Positions 59,501 through 62,423 of a stretch of DNA of 64,000 nucleotides are shown here, in pieces. The stretch covers positions 1,800,501 through 1,864,500 of the forward strand of contig OX235265.1 in NCBI GenBank assembly GCA_944472135.2, read 5' to 3'. Source of the DNA: Trichobilharzia regenti (Eukaryota > Platyhelminthes > Trematoda > Strigeidida > Schistosomatidae). The translations under genes and the position numbers were made by a program. The stretch's first letter is position 1. Each line of letters opens with the position of its first letter. The notes below the pieces were generated by a model, which worked only from the letters and a program-made list of their open reading frames with translations, made no database searches and was not told where the DNA came from.

Positions 59501-62423
59501 CTGGTATCAGTTCATAATGTAATCCTGAAACTACTCAAATACTTGAAAACCAACACTTGAATATAAAAATATGAATATCAGATTTCCGCTCTTCTAAGTC
59601 TTGTATCTAATTACAATTCCTGATTTGTAAGAAACCAGCTGACAGACTGATAAGTGGAGCATCATATTACCTAATGTGTAGCCTATTCACTTTGCCAATT
59701 AAAACACCGTGTACACAAGAATAAACAGAACATTTTCAAGAATCAGTTTTTGTACGGATTCGATTTGTTTTTCACGTTTGATCACAGACTGATATCAGTT
59801 GAAGAGACATTTAAAAACCAGGGAGTACTGGACACCTGCTTTGACCTAGCTTTGTACTCACCGAGAATAGGCACCCATTAGAGTTGGGACCTGGGACCTT
59901 TCGGTTACACGCCAATCTTTTGGACCATCCAGCTAACAGTACTAAACTGAATGGCTACCTGATGAATTCTAACATCTACCAATTCTTGGCTTTAGCTGAA
60001 CCTTCATACATAGTTATCCGTGGAGAGTATTCGTTCTCACTGCCTGCATGATTGACCATATCGGTCACGACTTCTCAATAGGGCTCTAGGCCGCTTCGTC
60101 CTGTGACCAGTAATCAGCTAGGTTCATATTGATTTTCAACAGTTAGTTGGGAGGGATTTGATTTGTTTCAAGTTTGACCACTGATGAGTCGTAAACTAGG
60201 ACGAAACAGCTGTCCAGTATTCAGTTCTAGTTGTCAATGGTTTTCTAACTGATACTGATCAGGCGCGAAATTTGAAATAAACAGAATAATAAGAGGAAAA
60301 ACATTGTGAACTGATGGATAATCCAAAGTGAACTAGAACAGCAGCTAAATTTTTCAAAGCAGATGGTCGCTTCTCGATTATATAAAGCTCGAGTCAGTGG
60401 ATGTTTGGATGTTGTGTTGAACACGTCAATCAGCATGACATTATAATTTTGTTAAAGAAACGTTCCACTAAGTATTTTTTTCAGATTAACCATTCCAGTC
60501 CATGAATTCTTACAGTAAGGCAATAGTAAATCTTGTCTGTACCTTAGTGAACTCGAGATACACATGGGCCATGAACTCAGAGGACGGTGCTCAATTAGTC
60601 TGGTGGACATGAATAGCCAGGAACATCTGGAATTCACTGCTGAATAATAAAAACCTGATTTCAAGTTCATTTGTATTCGAAAGAACAAATAATTTCAACT
60701 TTTACTATACCCTGTATCAGATTTATATTCATCTTCATCATCTTTCACAAGCGTTAGCATAAAAATTCGAAAAGACTACTTAAGTAACGCATTAACGGTG
60801 AAATGTTTCTAGTGAAAACAAGCAGACCAAGATCAACTAGAGATAATTGAAAACTAGGGAGCAATTGGCAGCTGTTTCACTCCAATCTGGAGCTCTTCAT
60901 CGGTGTACACTCATAAAGATACCAGAGATCGAACTCATGGCCTTCAGATTACGAAACTAAGCAAGGCAGCCATTGATTACTGTGAAGTCTACTGTAGTCA
61001 TCATGAGGGGAAAGATTCAGATCTTCCCAACACTGATGTCAGTCAATGCTTCACTTAAAACCTTCTCAACAGGCTACTCGAGACGTTCATTTACAGCTGC
61101 CTTCATTCCACACTGAAGATCAGGTAGCCTGACAGGAAGGATAAGCAATGAGGAATTCTGACAAGGAAGAAATCATCCAAGAACCAGTGGTGCAACAAAT
61201 ATGTCGAAGGAAATAGAGACGGACTGGTGGATATTCACTGAGGGACACTGTTTTTTTCCTTCATGTTCCCCAGTGGAACGTAGGGATTCAAGCTAGTGGC
61301 TTGAAGTTTCTGTAGCGATGTTTATTTTACAAGATGAGGTTGCTAGCCTCATGCCAAACCTTTCCTCTTAACCAGCATTATTTCTGGCTTAGCGAGGTCA
61401 GAGAAAACTGCTGAGTGAGATTAAATGTTACGCTGTCGAGAAAGAGAAGCAATGGGCGTCGACCCAAGGAGGATATCGAGGAGATCGTCTAAAGAGTAAA
61501 CGAAGGCGTATAGTCAGTCGTGCAGCCTGATAGAAGAAACTTCACAGGACAAAGTGAAAACCCCGTATGCTTCTGGAGCCCTGTTTATCACTCAGAATCT
61601 TAGAGAAAAATGAAAAAATAATATATCAGGTTATTGATTTTCCGTGTATAAGGGACTGATAGATAGATAAAGATAGGCCATATTTATCTAACTTGTATGC
61701 ATGGATGGTTTCAGTGAGAAAAACATTTCAACACAACACAATAGAATAGGACATTGTGTTAATAGGATAAACCAGTGATCATTAATGATCTGATTCTACA
61801 AATGGAACAATATAAACACATAAATTGGGCAAATTAAAATTTGTATGTATAAGGGAACTCACTATGTCTTTATACGAATTGGACTGACAAGAGTTATTTG
61901 GCTCGGAGTATGGATTTATGTCTGTATTTCTTCCATAGTCGCAATCATTATAACTGAATGAGTCCATTGTTCCGCAGGATGGTTGTGATGGGCAATTAGG
62001 TGCACCTGGAATATACTGGCGTGCGCCGCCTCCATAGTTTGAGTCCGCTTGCGGATATCCTTGAGCTGGATAGCCTGCACCACTTTGACCATATCCATAT
62101 TGCGGTCCATTACCAAATCCCATAGGACCAGAAGGAGGGAAGCCTGCAGGGTCTGGACCGGGATAACCTTGTGGTGGTCCTTGGCATGATGCTGGTGGAA
62201 ATCCTCCTCCTCCTCCTGGAAACCCTGGCCCACCTCCAGGATAGCATGGTCCTCCTCCTGGATATCCTGGTCCACCTCCTGGATATCCTGGTCCGCCTCC
62301 TGGATATCCTGGTCCACCACCTGGGAAACCTGACCCTCCTGGATAATATGAGTTAGTGTTTGACACAGGATTGCTGTTATCACTCAAATTCCATGCTGAC
62401 AAATCACCAAAATTTGGATTCAT
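20479..62423 (-). CDS. Annexin with Gly/Pro-rich N-terminus (A7/A11-like), six coding exons
   Basis: Coding exons in order: 62423-61863, 45337-44957, 43362-43176, 33426-33284, 22760-22579, 20532-20479. The introns are about 16.5, 1.6, 9.7, 10.5 and 2.0 kb, all GT-AG. With one base restored in exon 2 the protein would be 502 residues. Residues 1-187 are a Gly/Pro/Tyr-rich arm. Four annexin repeats follow, with type II calcium-site loops GLGTNE, GAGTDE, RLGTDE and GAGTRD paired with acidic residues in SELSG, DDTSG, SETSG and DDTSG. Annexins bind acidic phospholipids in a calcium-dependent way; schistosome annexins are known at the tegument surface, but the role of this one is inference. No other host gene overlaps. 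The introns are packed with retroelements. Confidence 0.93.
20588..21283 (-). mobile_element. RTE LINE, 5'-truncated copy
   Basis: Homologous to the 3' 0.65 kb of the intact RTE: tail ttcctagaggaacatcgagc at the left, then the complement of the C-terminal coding region (gggttcccctcaagtgatgg) up to gttgcttctttcagattt. Truncated at about 21280 where family D begins. It carries small insertions and is dead. It lies in annexin intron 5, same strand as the gene. Confidence 0.88.
21284..21595. mobile_element. Family D inverted dimer carrying an intact hammerhead
   Basis: 21284-21480 is a minus copy: tail ggaggatttaatcatgggct, ribozyme region 21340-21395, and tRNA-like head complement cattgagccactgggacccg. 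21480-21595 is a plus piece that skips the tRNA head and joins directly to the ribozyme and tail (gtccagtactccctggtttt). The minus ribozyme has CUGAAGA but an insertion before GAAA. The plus ribozyme is complete. Confidence 0.8.
21502..21549 (+). ncRNA. Hammerhead ribozyme, all core bases intact (family D)
   Basis: Helix I is AGTACTG (21502-21508) with CAGTACT (21543-21549), 7 bp. Core CTGAAGA is 21509-21515. Helix II is GTCC (21516-21519) with GGAC (21527-21530), loop CAAACTA. GAAA is 21531-21534. Helix III is AC/GT (21534-21535 with 21540-21541), loop GGCT. C17 is at 21542, so the predicted cut follows a GUC triplet at 21542. This meets the full hammerhead consensus (CUGANGA, GAAA, UH). Its stem II hairpin resembles that of Smalpha, but the helix I and flanking tRNA-like family differ. 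Confidence 0.85.
21596..22200 (-). mobile_element. Penelope-like element, open GIY-YIG domain (205-codon ORF)
   Basis: Minus ORF 22141-21524 contains [20 protein letters not shown], then [20 protein letters not shown] (GIY-YIG), [40 protein letters not shown] and [13 protein letters not shown]. The domain has no stop over about 160 residues, making it the best preserved PLE nuclease in the window. The ORF's last residues run into family D. The RT half is absent. Sits in annexin intron 5. Confidence 0.85.
22579..22760 (-). CDS. Annexin exon 5
   Basis: Completes a split Val codon (G from exon 4), then encodes [20 protein letters not shown] and [20 protein letters not shown] through [10 protein letters not shown], most of repeat 4 with its GAGTRD calcium loop. 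Acceptor ATAATTTCAG, donor GTAAGT. Phase 1 in, phase 0 out, 182 bp, agreeing with the neighbouring exons. Confidence 0.93.
22795..23140 (+). mobile_element. RTE LINE C-terminal/3' tail fragment, plus strand
   Basis: Plus-strand pieces correspond to the RTE C-terminus ([12 protein letters not shown] ~ [25 protein letters not shown] ~ [13 protein letters not shown]). It ends in gaagccctatgttgcatttg..gaacgcaagcgaataataat, the RTE-type 3' end. Very degenerate. Opposite in strand to most other RTE copies here. Confidence 0.7.
23370..24560 (-). mobile_element. Old RTE LINE fragment
   Basis: Minus-strand homology to the RT and C-terminal part of the RTE ORF: complement of the segment with FADD (about 24010-24060), gtattcactccaaaatcc for the VNTGVRQG region, and cctcttcaaagtcgatgaa for FIDFEKAF (24310-24330). 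Heavily mutated compared with the copy at 27801, hence older. Lies in annexin intron 4. Confidence 0.75.
24800..25027 (-). mobile_element. SINE-B copy, well preserved
   Basis: Complement reads tRNA-like head (gtgtgtcggtggcttagtgc, B box ggggttcgattcccgac), body (gaggctagcaaccccacccc) and RTE-like tail through gaagtcccgtatgctcctc. The 8-base ends gtgtgtcg and cgacacac pair as a tRNA acceptor stem would. Confidence 0.8.
25170..25610 (-). mobile_element. Family D copy (diverged) and 5' region
   Basis: Complement of the ribozyme area at 25225-25265 (ttagtttgggaatcatcgca), B-box complement gggtttcgaacccaatacc, 5' region (aacttctaacagtttgtgac) to ggatttgattttttt. The core is degraded. Confidence 0.6.
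26280..26350 (+). repeat. ATT/TTA microsatellite
   Basis: Imperfect (ATT)n run in the centre of the large inverted repeat. Confidence 0.7.
26570..27250 (-). mobile_element. Penelope-like element, GIY-YIG domain
   Basis: Minus ORF 27249-26959 encodes [20 protein letters not shown] (GIY-YIG), [40 protein letters not shown]. Downstream, at 26585-26625, is the PLE-end motif: CAGC...GAAAAGAAATTTCTTCGCTG on the minus strand, with helix I CAGC/GCTG and helix III AAGAA/TTCTT of a hammerhead layout, although the CUGANGA box reads UUGAAAA. Confidence 0.8.
27640..27801 (+). mobile_element. SINE-A copy split by the full-length RTE
   Basis: Plus head with acceptor arms gtgcgtcg and cgacgcac and B box ggggttcgaacccc. 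The body runs to atacggtgtgg at 27790-27800, where the RTE interrupts it. The SINE resumes at 30915 with atacggtgtggaatcaagct and its A-rich tail to about 30955. Confidence 0.88.
27801..30914 (-). mobile_element. Full-length RTE (SR2-like) LINE with 12-bp target duplication
   Basis: Bounded by the repeat ATACGGTGTGGA at 27790-27801 and 30915-30926, which is target (SINE-A) sequence. The 3' end on the minus strand is ttcctctaggaactaaagga followed by (AAT)n. The 5' region upstream of the ORF carries a segment shared with SINE-B (ctagcaaccccaccctgtaa). The single long ORF is intact. It lies in annexin intron 4 on the gene's own strand. Clade assignment is from domain order and motifs, not from a tree. 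Confidence 0.92.
27823..30795 (-). CDS. RTE endonuclease-reverse transcriptase (intact, 990 residues)
   Basis: An apurinic-type endonuclease domain occupies about residues 9-260: TWNVRT at 15, GICESRW with its Glu at 46, GDMNAKLG at 154, [10 protein letters not shown] at 221, and SDHYLVQGT at 249. The reverse transcriptase follows: [11 protein letters not shown] at 502, [15 protein letters not shown] at 591, [13 protein letters not shown] (motif A) at 626, [14 protein letters not shown] at 683, and FADD (motif C) at 729-732. The C-terminal tail has KIRWPEK and [12 protein letters not shown] near 880-925. The protein nicks target DNA and copies its RNA in place. No frameshift or stop; all catalytic residues I can name are present. 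The start is the first of two Met codons; the 990-residue length suits a single-ORF RTE. Confidence 0.93.
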   Translation of the reverse strand: MMNLLAPKEKVCVGTWNVRTMYETGKAAQIANEMKRYGIQVLGICESRWNGSGLTKLSTGESVIYSGHPEDNHTHTEGVAIMMSPTATKALIQWEAISSRIMTARFNSKGRKVSIIQCYAPTNNADLEKKEEFYRQLQATMDNTPAGDMKILMGDMNAKLGPDNTGRELIMGREALGEMNENGELFADFCAFNELVIGGSVYKHKDIHKATWVSPDGQTKNQIDFISISRKWRRSLLDTKARRGADVGSDHYLVQGTIQIKLKAFRESGAADRPQAKFNTQKLKDQATKDIFIASIKDKAETQINTSEEVGVEKHWNNLKTVWSQTCIEILGRKKRQDKQWLTTDTWKLIEERRTVKQKIIQCTDEQQKQELNASYNTLNKRVKKSAREDKRKYYETMANEAEQAAGKGDLATLYQTTRNLSGKRSTQIKPIKDDNGKSITKEVEQRKHWVEHFKRLLNRPPPTTRPAIPTTEAELPVNTDPPTKSEVLNAIKMLKTGKTPGPDGIPAEALKIDPETTADLMTPLLEKVWKEGKVPEDWKNSYLFKLPKKGDLSQCKNWRGIMLLSIPSKILSRIILERIKQALDEKLRPEQAGFRRNKSCIDQIATLRIIIEQSLEWQSPLYLNFIDFEKAFDSVDREVIWKLLRYYGVPSTIIHLIQQLYDNAACQVIHNGKLTEAFEVRTGVRQGCLLSPMIFLIAIDWIMRQTTATNEGTGIKWTDTKDLEDLDFADDICLISHKLEDMQVKSNKLAEEASKIGLHVNIDKTEMMKIPSQHQQQQQQTTISINGKNLKETTSFTYLGSIVSTTGGTDEDIKARIGKARQAFITLKSVWRSTALSIKNKIRIFNSNVKSVLLYGSETWRVIKSISNKLQTFINNCLRSILKIRWPEKISNRDLWERTNQEPIVKQIGRKKWRWIGHTLRKPSSDITRQALEWNPKGRRRVGRPRVTWRRSCEEEMKACGQTWSRVKKLSENRSQWRCAAEALCSSRN
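31200..31330 (-). mobile_element. PLE end in minus orientation with hammerhead-like core
   Basis: The minus strand at 31324-31289 reads AAAGC, CTGATGA, GAATTTATT, GAAA, ATATGTACTCGCC: CUGANGA and GAAA boxes intact, helices II and III weak. The PLE body that follows (31440-31800) is on the opposite strand, so this is a fold-back arrangement. Confidence 0.5.
31440..31800 (+). mobile_element. Penelope-like element fragment (GIY-YIG, degenerate)
   Basis: Plus frames give [20 protein letters not shown] (GIY-YIG) after frameshifts, and near the end [13 protein letters not shown], matching the basic C-terminal tail of other PLEs (ISKRSLFNP type). Not coding. Confidence 0.65.
32040..33235 (+). mobile_element. 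Penelope-like element 3' part, split by SINE-A
   Basis: [20 protein letters not shown] at 32225-32285, then after [45 protein letters not shown]. The noncoding part 32620-33130 is strongly similar to 53100-53620. It includes gtcgaaaagagaattttctt at 33103 (PLE-end motif) and a second hammerhead-like core CTGATGA at 33187 with helix III AATAC/GTATT but GAAA changed to AAAA. It ends just before annexin exon 4. Confidence 0.8.
32290..32472 (-). mobile_element. SINE-A inserted in a PLE
   Basis: Minus SINE-A from the tail (ttttttataacagcttgatt) to the head (ccaccgacgcacag). Interrupts the PLE between codons for FEKSF and VIYKIRSN. Confidence 0.85.
33284..33426 (-). CDS. Annexin exon 4
   Basis: Completes a split Lys codon (AA from exon 3 plus A) and encodes [20 protein letters not shown], then [20 protein letters not shown] and CKALRTT, the second half of annexin repeat 3. 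Acceptor CACTTTAG, donor GTTAGT. Length 143 bp, phase 2 in and 1 out, consistent with both neighbours. Confidence 0.93.
33735..34215. mobile_element. Family D inverted dimer
   Basis: 33735-33890 minus (tcatcatgagctgacatcgg; ribozyme core reads with G5 to C). 33955-34215 plus with tRNA-like A box (tctcagcggctgaatgatct), B box (ggtctaagccccggtg), ribozyme region gaagagtcccaaaccaggcc and the tail through tcaaatccctgcaatccaac. Both ribozymes are damaged. Confidence 0.7.
34216..35300. other. No gene; simple repeats only
   Basis: AT-rich DNA with a (CA)n run at about 34477-34494 and a G9 run at about 35010-35019. No recognisable coding or mobile sequence. Confidence 0.5.
35310..35620 (-). mobile_element. 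Family E copy
   Basis: atggttggaggatggttaat, the complement of the head around 35440-35490 and gactgtactagatacttttg..ttggacacaagtcagtgac match other E copies. It runs on past the head into the next-monomer start, hinting at a tandem unit. Confidence 0.65.
35711..35764 (-). ncRNA. Hammerhead-like motif at PLE end
   Basis: Minus strand: helix I AATTTC/GAAATT (35764-35759 with 35716-35711), core CTGAAGA (35757-35751), strong helix II GTTCGG/CCGAAC, then ACGG before GAAAC. CUGANGA and GAAA exist, but extra bases separate helix II from GAAA. The partner at 37955-38022 (plus) shows GTTCGG too but has CCGAAGA and AAAACG. Confidence 0.45.
36055..36072 (+). repeat. GT/G-rich simple repeat
   Basis: A tgtgtgtg run followed by gcggggggggg. 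Low complexity only. Confidence 0.7.
36270..37350 (-). mobile_element. RTE LINE, 5'-truncated, inserted in a PLE
   Basis: Nearly identical to the 3' 1.08 kb of the RTE at 27801-30914, with the open segment [30 protein letters not shown] (FADD changed to FAND) down to NSCLRSIL. 3' tail ttcctagaggaacatagggc and (ATT)n at 36270-36280. 5' truncation at 37350 falls inside PLE coding sequence, which continues on both sides. Young but dead copy. Confidence 0.9.
38135..41390 (-). mobile_element. Near full-length RTE LINE, frameshifted
   Basis: The 5' part is open for 467 codons (41219-39816) with the whole endonuclease domain: [37 protein letters not shown]. The RT part continues in other frames: [11 protein letters not shown] (39819-39475), [15 protein letters not shown] and [13 protein letters not shown] (39497-39078). 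The FADD region and C-terminus (38755-38141) are broken by many small insertions. It belongs to a subfamily distinct from 27801-30914 (frequent amino acid differences). Lies in annexin intron 3. Confidence 0.9.
41435..41760 (+). mobile_element. Family E copy
   Basis: Head gcgaatagctcagtagtaac (41447-41466), B box gtgggttcgaatatcc, a TA run inserted at 41541-41570, body catctaatatcaacaattca and end attacactagtaactaactt. Complete in length. Confidence 0.75.
41761..42580. other. No gene or recognised repeat
   Basis: A 132-codon minus ORF (42299-41901) has no recognised motif, no RTE/PLE similarity and no splice context with the annexin. I do not call it a gene. Confidence 0.4.
42585..42870 (+). 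mobile_element. Family E copy (diverged)
   Basis: A box tatcttagtggtaatatgtc, B box gtaggttcaaatctcag, body attgccttgaaccgtctaat, and gacagcaagccatctaatgg as in other E copies. Confidence 0.65.
43176..43362 (-). CDS. Annexin exon 3
   Basis: Completes a split Met codon (A plus TG) and encodes [40 protein letters not shown] and [20 protein letters not shown]: the end of repeat 2 (acidic site in DDTSG), the linker and the start of repeat 3 (RLGTDE calcium loop). Acceptor AATAATAG, donor GTACGT. 187 bp, phase 1 in, phase 2 out. Confidence 0.93.
43430..44080 (+). mobile_element. Penelope-like element fragment, GIY-YIG region
   Basis: Plus frames give [20 protein letters not shown], then [13 protein letters not shown] and [42 protein letters not shown] is a YIG-type motif. 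Same lineage as 1-620, but here the motif region is present. Frameshifted. Confidence 0.72.
43997..44045 (+). ncRNA. Hammerhead-like motif at PLE end (degenerate core)
   Basis: Helix I TACT/AGTA (43997-44000 with 44042-44045), helix II GCTA/TAGC (44009-44012 with 44030-44033), GAAA 44034-44037, then CGTC. The CUGANGA box is TTGATAAA. Same design as 621-671. Confidence 0.35.
44185..44590. mobile_element. Family D copy interrupted by SINE-A
   Basis: 44185-44257 is a minus tail piece (gtttgatatcatttagagaa). 44441-44590 is a plus piece with tactgatgatgaatcacagg, gacagaaacggctgtccagt and the tail. SINE-A (44258-44440) lies between. The ribozyme is degraded. Confidence 0.65.
44258..44440 (-). mobile_element. 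SINE-A copy
   Basis: Minus SINE-A from tttatttttgattacagc to ccaccg. B box complement gatcgaacctcgg. Inserted into family D. Confidence 0.85.
44640..44810 (+). mobile_element. SINE-C (Smalpha-like), diverged
   Basis: A box ctactggtctagtggataac, then the ribozyme-derived ttgacgagttttaagttgga, cgaaatgctcgtctcgga. The helix II hairpin is lost; GAAA remains. Inactive remnant. Confidence 0.6.
44957..45337 (-). CDS. Annexin exon 2, with one-base frameshift
   Basis: Encodes [51 protein letters not shown], then after the break [60 protein letters not shown] and [11 protein letters not shown]: repeat 1 and most of repeat 2. The frame changes at the A6 run at 45183-45188, where one more A would restore it. 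Frames before and after both fit the family and the flanking exon phases. Acceptor ATTTTACAG, donor GTAAGT. Confidence 0.92.
45430..46360 (-). mobile_element. Family E copy split by a family D insertion
   Basis: 45430-45731 carries the E body and head complement; 46249-46360 resumes the E body (tcagtcaagtttgtaatgtg, gatattagatggttggaggc). The intervening D element is flanked by tgaattctgtca (45720-45731) and tgaattctatca (46249-46260), a 12-bp target duplication with one change. Confidence 0.8.
45732..46248. mobile_element. Family D insertion with terminal inverted halves
   Basis: The left end (45733-45815, tggaggatttcatcacgagc) is the inverse of the right end (46127-46205, agctcatgatgaaatcctcc). 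Between them are the ribozyme 5' half and the tRNA-like head complement (45880-45912), and the 5' region to gtcgctagtgagcatcag. The direct flanking duplication shows the whole fold-back unit moved as one piece. The left ribozyme core reads CUGAACA, so it is inactive. Confidence 0.8.
46430..46600. mobile_element. Possible SINE-C remnant (inverted)
   Basis: ggcttatttcgtcctatcag resembles the complement of the ribozyme 3' half. cgatgacggataacgttttg and gtgtttgaaattgtgagtgg resemble the tRNA-like A box. Very diverged. Confidence 0.35.
46640..46870 (+). mobile_element. SINE-B copy (diverged)
   Basis: B box ggattcgattctcggccgac, then body, then gaaaccttaaattccactcg and gaacgcaaagaa as an RTE-like tail. 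Confidence 0.5.
46930..48190. other. No gene or recognised repeat
   Basis: About 1.2 kb of intron-1 DNA with no coding motif, SINE head or PLE domain that I could match. Confidence 0.45.
48672..48887 (+). mobile_element. SINE-B copy split by a LINE insertion
   Basis: Head from ttagtggcgcagacgtagaa, body ggtaaagagggaaggttgga, tail ggagccttatgttccaccgg. The remaining tail appears after the LINE at 50528 (ccgggaacgtaaagggataa). Confidence 0.8.
48888..50527 (-). mobile_element. Second LINE family (non-LTR), 5'-truncated, in SINE-B
   Basis: Bounded by CCGGGAACGTAA at 48876-48887 and 50528-50539 (12-bp target duplication). 3' tail on the minus strand is an aataaataaataa-type run. The RT reading frame (50515-49244) is clearly different from the RTE at 27801. 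Family members: this copy and the remnant at 57700-58235. Confidence 0.9.
49090..50515 (-). pseudogene. LINE reverse transcriptase, 5'-truncated and frameshifted
   Basis: Residues 1-423 open: [55 protein letters not shown] (motif A), [20 protein letters not shown], then [15 protein letters not shown] (motif C, YADD intact), and the tail [15 protein letters not shown] frameshift near 49340 moves the conserved C-terminus ([31 protein letters not shown]) to another frame. The endonuclease domain is missing by 5' truncation. Clade uncertain (single-ORF, RTE/CR1-like C-terminus). Confidence 0.88.
50700..51610. mobile_element. Family D head-to-head dimer (longest copy)
   Basis: Minus unit 50700-51115: tail, ribozyme 50762-50812 with CUGAAGA, GAAA and GUC, head complement 50870-50900, 5' region to gtgagcatcagatcgatttt. 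Plus unit 51140-51600: 5' region cttgaaaattgatctgatgc, tRNA-like head (gtcccagtggcttaatgatc, B box gtttcgaatcccggcgg), ribozyme 51455-51505 with C3 to A, tail ending ccctacaaaaccaatacttg, then the start of a further unit (caatctgatgag). Confidence 0.82.
50762..50812 (-). ncRNA. Hammerhead motif with complete core (family D)
   Basis: Minus strand: helix I GTACT/AGTAC with a U-U pair at its base, core CTGAAGA, helix II GTCC with GGAAC (one bulged A), GAAA, helix III ACAG/CTGT, then C17 of a GUC triplet. All core positions match; helix II is slightly imperfect. Confidence 0.6.
51611..52055. other. No gene or recognised repeat
   Basis: AT-rich intron sequence without matches to the other families. 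Confidence 0.4.
52060..53035 (-). mobile_element. Penelope-like element 3' region, minus arm
   Basis: Minus frames near 53035-52800: [28 protein letters not shown], then after breaks [15 protein letters not shown]. The noncoding part 52475-52790 and 52130-52262 mirrors 53100-53620. The ribozyme-like end motif is at about 52150-52175. SINE-B (52265-52465) interrupts it. Confidence 0.78.
52265..52470 (+). mobile_element. SINE-B inserted in a PLE arm
   Basis: B box gggattcgatccccggtcac, ctggtgaagaggaaaggttg, gaggctagcaaccccattct, tail ggtggcctatgttccaccgg. The head is partly lost. Confidence 0.78.
53040..53660 (+). mobile_element. Penelope-like element 3' region, plus arm
   Basis: Starts inside the coding tail (cactagctatccaaaagaaa) and continues through noncoding sequence strongly similar to 32620-33130 (ccctccactatttacactac, aacttcctgactat). 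It ends with catcgaaaagaaaattttct at 53580. Together with 52060-53035 it makes an inverted dimer meeting near 53037. Confidence 0.78.
53870..54110 (+). mobile_element. SINE-B copy
   Basis: tatcgatggttcagcggtag (A box), ctggatttcgatccccacc (B box), gctggtaaagagggaaggat, tail gaagtttcttatgttccact. Confidence 0.75.
54375..54900. mobile_element. Family E inverted dimer
   Basis: 54375-54700 minus (gatattagatggttgctggt; head complement ttaccatggagctatttggg; next-unit start gattgaacactagtcag). 54700-54900 plus body (gcctccaaccatctaatatc). The minus unit runs past its head into the start of another monomer, so tandem and inverted joins coexist. Confidence 0.72.
54960..55735. mobile_element. Family D copies (minus fragment, then head-to-head dimer)
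   Basis: 54985-55340 is an old minus copy. 55345-55500 is a minus unit whose ribozyme reads AUGAAGA (C3 to A) with all helices otherwise perfect. 55500-55735 is plus with tRNA-like head (gtcccagtggcttaatggta, B box gggttcaaatcccaggg) and a ribozyme truncated after GAAACAG. Confidence 0.75.
55820..56020 (-). mobile_element. PLE end (DNYGHQFDW lineage), minus orientation
   Basis: Minus sequence CTTGCGCTGAAG...caattaaaccaaacagctc matches 9690-9790 and 56535-56610. It lies inverted to the PLE body at 56140-56600, so this lineage also forms a fold-back. Confidence 0.65.
55958..56001 (-). ncRNA. Hammerhead ribozyme motif, core intact (PLE)
   Basis: Minus strand: helix I TTGCG (56001-55997) with CGCAA (55962-55958), 5 bp. 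Core CTGAAGA is 55996-55990. Helix II has GTT/AAC and TCC/GGA segments with an A-C mismatch and loop AGGA. GAAA is 55970-55967. A15.1/U16.1 close a two-base mini-helix III (GT), and C17 is at 55963. Very small helix III has been described for PLE hammerheads. One extra U separates CUGAAGA from helix II. Confidence 0.65.
56140..56610 (+). mobile_element. Penelope-like element fragment (DNYGHQFDW lineage)
   Basis: Plus frames: [60 protein letters not shown]. The YIG motif itself is lost. Ends at the damaged ribozyme-like gcgctggggatgctgtccag (56536-56555) with GAAA at 56565. Confidence 0.7.
56640..57135 (+). mobile_element. Repeat F (unclassified dispersed repeat)
   Basis: Collinear with 17040-17565 (ttgtttaaatccgtcaaaat, tctactaaacatgtgaaaa, actgaaaattctgtacacta, cattgttcagaatagagct) and ending in (ATT)n. 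No domain recognised. Confidence 0.55.
57540..57690 (-). mobile_element. Family D fragment
   Basis: ttggccacgaattgatatca, ggacagctgtttcattctag and tgaggttcgaacccatggac are the tail, ribozyme and B-box complements. Truncated at the second LINE remnant. Confidence 0.65.
57700..58235 (+). mobile_element. Old remnant of the second LINE family (C-terminus)
   Basis: Plus frames give [36 protein letters not shown] (compare [12 protein letters not shown] in 48888-50527), then RLPDWSPWDD-like, [20 protein letters not shown] (compare [16 protein letters not shown]). Many frameshifts. Confidence 0.72.
58400..58600. mobile_element. Family D fragment
   Basis: Head region tcagcgggatctgattcaat, gccagccaatgaattctaac, then ttccaaactaggattaaaca and gtccagtaatcccagctggt. 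Ribozyme lost its GAAA. Confidence 0.5.
58760..59550. mobile_element. Family D dimer interrupted by SINE-A
   Basis: 58760-59024 minus (tttagaggtttattggaaaa, B-box complement cgttcccacccaggaac). SINE-A at 59025-59228. D continues from 59240 (ctgcgtactgg, ccccactggtcacgaattcc), then a second minus/plus pair to 59550. Ribozymes degraded. Confidence 0.65.
59025..59228 (+). mobile_element. SINE-A copy
   Basis: gtgtgtcggtggcacagtgg head, B box gaggttcgatcaact (mutated), body atctatggtcggcctgcaat, tail aaaataaaaaaaataaat. Confidence 0.85.
59755..60260. mobile_element. Family D copy (minus, with a plus end piece)
   Basis: gtttgatcacagactgatat, ggagtactggacacctgctt, then the 5' region to 60150 and a plus ribozyme/tail piece at 60183-60250 (gatgagtcgtaaactaggac, gaaacagctgtccagtattc). 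The head is heavily diverged. Confidence 0.6.
60835..60965 (-). mobile_element. Family D fragment
   Basis: gagcaattggcagctgtttc, actccaatctggagctcttc and gatcgaactcatggccttc correspond to ribozyme and B-box complements. 60260-60830 holds nothing recognised. Confidence 0.5.
61130..61560 (+). mobile_element. RTE C-terminal remnant split by SINE-B
   Basis: Plus sequence gaagaaatcatccaagaacc..caacaaatatgtcgaaggaaat corresponds to the [19 protein letters not shown] region. The rest resumes after a minus SINE-B (61255-61400) and fades by 61560. Very old. Confidence 0.5.
61255..61400 (-). mobile_element. SINE-B copy (headless)
   Basis: tccccagtggaacgtaggga, agcgatgtttattttacaag and ttgctagcctcatgccaaac are the complement of the SINE-B 3' two-thirds. 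Confidence 0.7.
61863..62423 (-). CDS. Annexin exon 1 (start codon and Gly/Pro-rich arm)
   Basis: Starts [20 protein letters not shown]. Residues about 27-75 are tandem [12 protein letters not shown] octapeptides, followed by Gln/Pro/Gly/Tyr-rich sequence with Ser, Asn and Asp near the end ([10 protein letters not shown]). Low-complexity arms of this kind are typical of annexins A7 and A11, where they drive self-association and partner binding; that role here is inferred. The exon has 187 whole codons and ends at donor GTGAGT (61862 downward), joining exon 2 in phase 0. The ATG is the first in frame after the AATAAACAAAG context. Confidence 0.9.
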
